Shown here one piece after another: positions 59,712 through 64,000 of a stretch of 64,000 nt of DNA. Every line of letters begins with the position of its first letter. The first letter of the stretch is position 1. The notes below the pieces were generated by a model, which searched no databases, had not been told where the DNA came from, and saw only the letters and a list, made by a program, of their open reading frames with translations. Source of the stretch: Halobacillus litoralis. Its GTDB lineage: Bacteria; Bacillota; Bacilli; Bacillales; Halobacillaceae. The DNA is taken from positions 496,001 through 560,000 of the forward strand of contig NZ_WMEZ01000002.1 in the NCBI RefSeq assembly GCF_009856415.1, written 5' to 3'. Both the position numbers and the translations under genes were made by a program.

Positions 59712-60056
59712 GAAGTGGTTTCGAGAAACTGATATAGACTAGGGGCGGAGGGGAAAGGCGAGACTCCTATCTTAAGTGTGGAGGCGCCTCGATCAGCGGC
59801 GTATGGACTGGACTGAGCTGGCGGAGATAAAGGAAACACGAAGAACGAAGTGATTCGATGTTGACTTATCGTACAGAAGCGAGGGAAGTCTCACTAGCCG
59901 CTAGGCGCCGGAACCGGATATCTTAAAGGAACAGAGTGCTTGGTGAGACCCCACAAGGCATTAGCCTGAGGAGGCTCACCGCGCTCCCGCGGAAAGCGAG
60001 TCATTCCCCGCAGCCCCACCCACTCAACAAAAGTCTCGAAACTGAGTCTTCCACAA
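59712..60056. repeat. Long imperfect hairpin element R4 (interrupted)
   Basis: Inverted copy of R1: left AGTGGTTTCGAG, stem GGGGCGGAGGGGAA, right GTCTCGAAACTGAGTCTTCC. It is split by a 143-bp element at 59776-59918. Confidence 0.8.
59776..59918. mobile_element. Nested palindromic MITE-like element with 8-bp duplication
   Basis: TATCTTAA occurs on both sides (59768-59775 and 59919-59926). Between them are inverted ends (AGGCGCCTCGATCAGCGGC and GCCGCTAGGCGCCGG) and a non-coding core. Removing the insert and one TATCTTAA restores alignment of R4 with R1. No transposase, so it must move in trans. Confidence 0.62.
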
Positions 60057-60070
60057 TCCTGCCATATACT

Positions 60071-60105
60071 AAAAAAAGAACACAGCGGCTGCTGTGTTCT
60101 TTTTC
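60071..60105 (-). terminator. Terminator of fabZ
   Basis: AAAAAGAACACAG / CTGTGTTCTTTTT, six-base loop, T-runs on both strands. Confidence 0.88.
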
Positions 60106-60109
60106 TTGG

Positions 60110-60532
60110 TTATTTCAAAGCAAACATGATTTCCGCTTCACATGCAACTTGTCCATCGACGGAGGCTGTTGCTTTTCCTTTTCCTACAGGACCTTTCAAA
60201 CGGACGATTTCCACTTCCAACTTCAAACGATCACCGGGCTTCACTTGGCGTTTGAAACGGCATTTGTCGATTCCTGTGAAAAAGGCTAACTTACCCTGGT
60301 TTTCTTCCTTTTTCAACATAGCTACAGCACCCATTTGCGCCAAGGCTTCTGTAATTAATACCCCTGGCATGACAGGGTAGTCAGGGAAGTGTCCCTGGAA
60401 GAAGGGTTCGTTCATAGTTACATTCTTGTATCCGACCGCACGCTCGCCTTCTACAATCTCTTCTACTTGGTCAATGAGTAGAAAGGGATAACGGTGTGGG
60501 ATGATTTCTTTGATTTGTTGTATGTCTAGCAT
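60110..60532 (-). CDS. fabZ: 3-hydroxyacyl-ACP dehydratase FabZ
   Basis: Dehydrates beta-hydroxyacyl-ACP in fatty-acid elongation. The 140-residue hot-dog protein has [14 protein letters not shown] (10-23), the catalytic His in [14 protein letters not shown] (about 44-57) and Glu in [10 protein letters not shown] (about 58-67). AGGAG precedes the ATG. Isolated here; in B. subtilis fabZ (ywpB) lies just after flhO-flhP, consistent with the right edge. Confidence 0.96.
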   Translation of the reverse strand: MLDIQQIKEIIPHRYPFLLIDQVEEIVEGERAVGYKNVTMNEPFFQGHFPDYPVMPGVLITEALAQMGAVAMLKKEENQGKLAFFTGIDKCRFKRQVKPGDRLKLEVEIVRLKGPVGKGKATASVDGQVACEAEIMFALK

Positions 60533-60678
60533 GATCAGGCTCCTTTCCTATTCCATGCTTTCATTATAAAAGAAGCATACGCCAGGGACAAAGTTTTTTC
60601 TGAGGGTTCGTTTTAAATAAGCTTTATAGGGAAAATATACAACTAAGTTCACCTATTACAATAGAGGAGGCCACGGAG

Positions 60679-60825
60679 ATGCTTTGGACGATTTTAATTA
60701 TCATCCTCGTTCTATGGCTATTAGGCTTACTTGGGGGTATTGCCGGAAACTTGATTCATATTCTACTTGTGGTAGCCCTCGTCGTTCTTATCGTTCGTCT
60801 TGTGCAAGGACGCGGGCGATTATAG
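60679..60825 (+). CDS. Small lmo0937-family membrane protein
   Basis: A 48-residue protein: MLWTILIIILVLWLLGLLGG, IAGNLIHILLVVALVVLIVR, LVQGRGRL. Two hydrophobic helices with a GGIAGN hinge, as in the lmo0937 family of short stress-associated membrane proteins. GAGGAGG and a second GGAG precede the ATG. Own terminator follows. Confidence 0.8.
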   Translation: MLWTILIIILVLWLLGLLGGIAGNLIHILLVVALVVLIVRLVQGRGRL

Positions 60826-60836
60826 CCAAACGAGAG

Positions 60837-60866
60837 AAACCGCTATGGACGCGTCCATAGCGGTTT
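60837..60866. terminator. Bidirectional terminator
   Basis: AAACCGCTATGGAC / GTCCATAGCGGTTT around GC, T-run on the plus strand and AAAs on the left; ends both the small gene and the methyltransferase. Confidence 0.88.
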
Positions 60867-60869
60867 TAT

Positions 60870-61964
60870 TTATGAGCTGCGAGTCAATTCATTTGTAGAG
60901 GAAGTGCTGGTAGAGAGTGTTTGTTCACTACTTCCTGCCATTTGGGTATGTTTCATTTCCTTCACAGGACTCGTAGGGCTCAACCAAAAGGTGTACCACG
61001 ATCCTTCTTTAATGATCGGATCAAGATCGAACAGTTCATATTTGCAGTTTAGTGAGACCTCTTTCAGTTCTCCTTTGTTCGGTAAGGCAAAAAGGTTGGA
61101 GTGAGCGACAAAGAAGCTGTTAAAGGCTGAAGAGAACGCTTCACCATGTTCCGTTTCATTGATTGGTGTAATCACAGATATCAGCCCTTGGTTATTCACG
61201 TAGGTATGAAGGTGGTTCAATAAATTTCTGCGGTCTTCCGGATGGATATAATGAAAGATGTTATGCAGGAGAACAACATCCACACTTTCCCCCTCCCGAG
61301 GTTTCCACTCATTAATATCCCCGACTTCAAAACTGATGTTTGGATAACCCTCTGATAATGTTCGTGCTTTATCGATAACCTTCTGATTAATATCTACTCC
61401 GATCATTTCGATGTGTGGGTATTCCATGGCGAGCTTCCTGAGATATCCTCCATGTCCACAGCCTAAATCAACGACAGAAGTCACTTGTTTATCTCTAATC
61501 ATCCGTTTAATTTTCTTAATGGCAAAATGCTCAAGGAGTGCCGATGTTTCTGCTACCACTTCTCCATGGCGCTCATGATTAAATTCCGCCCGTTCTTGGG
61601 ATTTCATGATGTCTGGATACTTCAGCAATGTCGGCAAGTGTAATTCCATCATTTCTTTCAGTAAGGCTTTGACTCCAGGTGACTGGTCATCTCCCATCAA
61701 ACTTGCGCATTTTCTCTTTGATGTTCGATAACGGTTGTTCGGTCGTTTCTTCATATGTTTGACCGCCACTCCCACCTTAACCCAGGAAGCGAGCAAGTCA
61801 TACGGGTAGCCCGTTTTCTCACTGATTGCTTCAACCGTCCTTGCTGTCCGGAATTCATCAAAAAGGCCGAGTTCTGACCCCACATACGCGTGCCAGCTTG
61901 GTAAGAACGATTCGTTCTTTTTCATCCATTTCCTTGCCTGCATCGCTATTACCCATTCATTCAT
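60870..61964 (-). CDS. SAM-dependent class I methyltransferase (O-methyltransferase-like)
   Basis: A 364-residue protein. N-terminal helices (about 10-100) form a winged-helix dimerisation-like domain (LFDEFRTARTVEAISEKTGY). The Rossmann domain has the SAM motif VVDLGCGHGGYLRKLA (about 175-190), GVDINQKVIDKA and DVVLLHNIFHYI. The acceptor is unknown. AAGGAAGG precedes the ATG; it overlaps the monooxygenase by four bases, so the two act on one pathway, possibly a quinone or polyketide-like metabolite. Confidence 0.87.
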   Translation of the reverse strand: MNEWVIAMQARKWMKKNESFLPSWHAYVGSELGLFDEFRTARTVEAISEKTGYPYDLLASWVKVGVAVKHMKKRPNNRYRTSKRKCASLMGDDQSPGVKALLKEMMELHLPTLLKYPDIMKSQERAEFNHERHGEVVAETSALLEHFAIKKIKRMIRDKQVTSVVDLGCGHGGYLRKLAMEYPHIEMIGVDINQKVIDKARTLSEGYPNISFEVGDINEWKPREGESVDVVLLHNIFHYIHPEDRRNLLNHLHTYVNNQGLISVITPINETEHGEAFSSAFNSFFVAHSNLFALPNKGELKEVSLNCKYELFDLDPIIKEGSWYTFWLSPTSPVKEMKHTQMAGSSEQTLSTSTSSTNELTRSS

Positions 61965-63292
61965 GATATCCTTCCTTTCTCGTTTCTTTTCCAAGGATAA
62001 TCTTCCACTTCAGAAAAGAGGTACTGACGCTGTTTTTGGTCTGATACCCTATTTTGTCTCAGTGGAAGCATACTGCCTTGTACGGCTCTGTCCACCAAAG
62101 TGAAATCCCATTTTCCCAGTCCTGATATGTTCAACATTTGTTTGACGTGGAGTTGGTCATCATCATAGATTCTCTGCACAGCTTTCATTCGGAACTTTCT
62201 CCACCATTCGTATTGGAAAGAATACACAAGAGCGGATAAGTGACTCAAGTTGAGTAAAAATTCTACACGGGGTCTGCGAACATCTTCATAATAATGGAGG
62301 TGATCCGTGTAGTTTTTCCCCTCTTCCTTACACCACGCTAGAAGTTCACCTAAAACATCAGCATCCTGTATGGCAAGATTCATCCCTTCTCCGGCCATCG
62401 GGTGAACGGTGTGTGCCGCATCCCCTAGGATTGCTAGATTTCCGGAATAATAGCGATCGACATGATACGTAAACGGAATCATCAGTTGGACCGTTTTCCA
62501 ATCTTCAATGGTCCGCACACCTTCTGATAGCTCAGGTTCTAGTTCACTATAAGCCTGATAGAGGGACTCCAAACCTTTTTCCTGAATTTTTTTATACTCT
62601 CCTGCTTTGATTAAGAATACGGTCCGTACTTCGTTATCAGGCAGAGGGAATAATCCTAAAAAACAGCTGGATGTCGTAATGATTTTTCCTTTTGTGAATG
62701 ATTCTGGCCGGGGAATGGTCACAGTTAGGAAATGGTGGTTGTAATCCTTTCTTTTCACGTGGACATTCATTGCATCACGGGTGGGTGAGCTTCGTCCCTC
62801 TGCTCCTATGTACACTTGAGCATGGACGTAGAGTGTCTCCTTCTTGCGCTTCACCTTTGCCATTCCTTTTTCAAACCCCATGAACCTTGATCCGGGAAGG
62901 TAATGAAAGAATTCTTCAAACTCCTTCCCCTTATTCCTGAGGATTTCTTTAGTTTTTTCATGTGGAACCATTAAAGCGTGATCGTAGATGCTTGCTACAC
63001 GGCTGTAACTCAGCTCTGTCAGGTTGATCTCTTCAGGAGTAATGCCACGGTTGCGGTGAACTTCCTGAAAACGTAATTGGTCGATGACATGACCATTCTC
63101 TTCCACTTCGTCCAATACGCCCAATCTTTCCAGAATAGCCAATGTCTTTGGTTGCAAAAGTTCACCTTTATATACAGGAGACTCTCTTTTGAGCTGCTCT
63201 GCTATGACTACGTGCACACCGCGGCTCGCGAGCTTCGCAGCAAGAGCGAGCCCTCCTACGCCACCACCTGCAATGAATACATCTGCCTTCAT
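61961..63292 (-). CDS. FAD-dependent monooxygenase (UbiH/aromatic hydroxylase type)
   Basis: A 443-residue flavoprotein: FAD motif DVFIAGGGVGGLALAAKLASRG (4-25), second NAD(P)H-linked motif YIGAEGRSSPTRDAM (about 162-176) and LAILGDAAHTVHPMAGEGMNLAIQDADVLGELL (about 286-318). These match single-component aromatic-ring hydroxylases. Coupled by four bases to the downstream methyltransferase, an arrangement typical of hydroxylation followed by O-methylation. Substrate is not evident. Confidence 0.9.
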   Translation of the reverse strand: MKADVFIAGGGVGGLALAAKLASRGVHVVIAEQLKRESPVYKGELLQPKTLAILERLGVLDEVEENGHVIDQLRFQEVHRNRGITPEEINLTELSYSRVASIYDHALMVPHEKTKEILRNKGKEFEEFFHYLPGSRFMGFEKGMAKVKRKKETLYVHAQVYIGAEGRSSPTRDAMNVHVKRKDYNHHFLTVTIPRPESFTKGKIITTSSCFLGLFPLPDNEVRTVFLIKAGEYKKIQEKGLESLYQAYSELEPELSEGVRTIEDWKTVQLMIPFTYHVDRYYSGNLAILGDAAHTVHPMAGEGMNLAIQDADVLGELLAWCKEEGKNYTDHLHYYEDVRRPRVEFLLNLSHLSALVYSFQYEWWRKFRMKAVQRIYDDDQLHVKQMLNISGLGKWDFTLVDRAVQGSMLPLRQNRVSDQKQRQYLFSEVEDYPWKRNEKGRIS

Positions 63293-63401
63293 GATTATGA
63301 TCCCTCCCCGCTGCTTTGTCCTCTGTACGGATGTAATTCCCTAATCCATCGCTTGAAAACATCTGATGCGTCGCTTAATCGGTAAGGAAAGAGAAATATC
63401 C

Positions 63402-63505
63402 GTACCTGGCACGCTATTGGCGGCGAGCGGTGCCTGGCACCATAAAAGGTGTGAAATATCAAATTCAGTGCCTGGCACCATCAGCCGTATGCGAGGTGCC
63501 AGACT
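63402..63505. repeat. REP-like GTGCCTGGCACC motif cluster
   Basis: Four copies: GTACCTGGCAC (63402-63412), GGTGCCTGGCACC (63429-63441), GTGCCTGGCACC (63468-63479) and the reverse GGTGCCAGAC (63495-63504). Such self-complementary GTGCCTGGCACC repeats resemble REP sequences mobilised by RAYT transposases. No gene between 63293 and 63611. Confidence 0.62.
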
Positions 63506-63533
63506 TTATGTTAAAAAAATCACAAATGCAACC

Positions 63534-63563
63534 AAAAAGAACACGAGCCGTAACGGCTCGTGT
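63534..63563 (-). terminator. Terminator of epuA
   Basis: AACACGAGCCGT / ACGGCTCGTGTT, no long loop, then TTCTTTTTGG on the minus strand. Confidence 0.85.
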
Positions 63564-63611
63564 TCTGCATATTGAACAGGCTTATATCATAGAATGAAGT
63601 ACAAGCTATAG

Positions 63612-63947
63612 TTATTCTGTTTTCGTAACGATATCCCAAATATGGCGCCATGTATCCATTTCAAGCGCATCTGTCGGGTTCCCATCACCAATCACTCCAT
63701 ATCCGACCATCAATCCAATCAGTAAGGCAGCCGCACTGAAAAGAAGGACAAGAATGATACGCAGCCATATCGGCAGGACTCGCCGCCGTCCTTTTTTCGG
63801 AAATTTCTCTTTAGCTTCCGATTTCTGCTTTTTGGACGATGCTTTCGCAGGCTTCTGCTTCGTGGCTTCATCTAAAGCTTGACGCTTTTTTTCTCTTTCC
63901 TGCTCTTTATTTAGCTTTTTGCCTGTTGATTTAGGATCTGTTGCCAT
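63612..63947 (-). CDS. EpuA-family protein (annotated as RNA polymerase beta-like subunit)
   Basis: A 111-residue protein: a Lys/Gln/Glu-rich N-terminal half, then RRRVLPIWLRIILVLLFSAAALLIGLMVGYGVIGDGNPTDALEMDTWRHIWDIV-type region in which a membrane helix (about 58-82) precedes the conserved VIGDGNP. This is the EpuA (PF11772) family, which databases label DNA-directed RNA polymerase subunit beta although the evidence for that is weak. AAGGAG stands 11 bases before the ATG. Follows a flagellar gene end by about 20 bases. Confidence 0.8.
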   Translation of the reverse strand: MATDPKSTGKKLNKEQEREKKRQALDEATKQKPAKASSKKQKSEAKEKFPKKGRRRVLPIWLRIILVLLFSAAALLIGLMVGYGVIGDGNPTDALEMDTWRHIWDIVTKTE

Positions 63948-63968
63948 GGTCCGTCAAACTCCTTACGT

Positions 63969-64000
63969 TTATGATCTCAGTTGACTCACAAGCCCCATCA
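63969..64000 (-). CDS. C-terminus of a flagellar hook/rod protein (FlhP-like), partial
   Basis: Only the last ten codons are inside the window: (x)MGLVSQLRS-stop. FlgG-type proteins often end in ADQMMGLVxxLR-like sequences, and FlhP lies near fabZ in B. subtilis, so the identification rests on the short tail plus synteny. Treat as tentative. Confidence 0.4.
   Translation of the reverse strand, partial: MGLVSQLRS

Noticed and set aside
1-64000. Search by eye for rRNA, tRNA, tmRNA, riboswitch and IS transposase genes
   Set aside because: No recognisable conserved segments or transposase motifs were seen; a covariance-model scan would be needed to exclude a diverged small RNA.

Overview
The window looks like chromosome of an endospore-forming, motile, low-to-mid-GC Bacillaceae, most likely a moderately halophilic genus such as Halobacillus or a close relative. 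This is inferred from a SinR orthologue with its SinI-like tail, GerP/GerT-type spore proteins, YjfB, a possible FlhP C-terminus next to EpuA and FabZ, a HutP-controlled hut operon, strong AGGAGG ribosome sites, cre boxes, and several sodium-coupled transporters. I see no rRNA, tRNA, CRISPR array, prophage or intact insertion sequence.

Layout. 1-5.5 kb: a TRAP transporter (dctPQM), a divergent RpiR regulator and gntK, together a probable gluconate-type uptake and phosphorylation module with RpiR-like boxes between the two arms. 5.6-7.8 kb: an acetate-type sodium symporter, its DUF485 partner and a small leader gene, under a strong promoter and a near-perfect cre. 8-14.7 kb: a cell-wall peptidase, a small haem-copper-like membrane protein, a DsbA-family thioredoxin-fold protein, a DUF3100 membrane pair, an unassigned permease and a secreted LVIVD-repeat protein. 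14.8-28.6 kb: a galacto-oligosaccharide regulon comprising a CUT1 ABC transporter, GH36 alpha-galactosidase, galK-galE-galT, a mutarotase-like epimerase and GH42 beta-galactosidase. It is controlled by a ROK repressor and CcpA, with two separate promoters. 28.6-30.7 kb: a lipoprotein, an LCP cell-wall ligase and a membrane protein.

30.8-36.8 kb: hutP-hutH-hutU-hutI-hutG with a HutP-type RNA site and attenuator. 36.8-45.9 kb: a DUF624 membrane protein, then a sugar locus (epimerase, two Gfo/Idh dehydrogenases, ThuA, LacI regulator, CUT1 ABC transporter) that resembles 3-keto-glycoside pathways. 46.3-48.7 kb: a compact probable spore-coat/germination cluster with two Hsp20-fold proteins, a GerPC-like coiled-coil protein and four short GerPA/PF-like paralogues. 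48.9-52.7 kb: another epimerase, a PAP2 phosphatase, sinR, a HEPN-like/CBS protein and a PilZ protein. 52.9-57.3 kb: an RND efflux pump with its adaptor. 57.7-64 kb: several small or unknown genes, fabZ, a methyltransferase/flavin monooxygenase pair, epuA and the possible end of a flagellar rod/hook gene.

The intergenic space is rich in repeats. A family of near-identical palindromes (core GGTCATCCA/TGGATGACC) sits at the 3' ends of transcription units. Two clusters of about 200-bp imperfect hairpin elements occur near 51 kb and 59.5 kb, and one of these carries a second palindromic element inserted within it, flanked by an 8-bp duplication. There are also REP-like GTGCCTGGCACC motifs and a tandem array of 20-bp units. 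Gene starts were set by ribosome-site spacing and often differ from the longest open frame.
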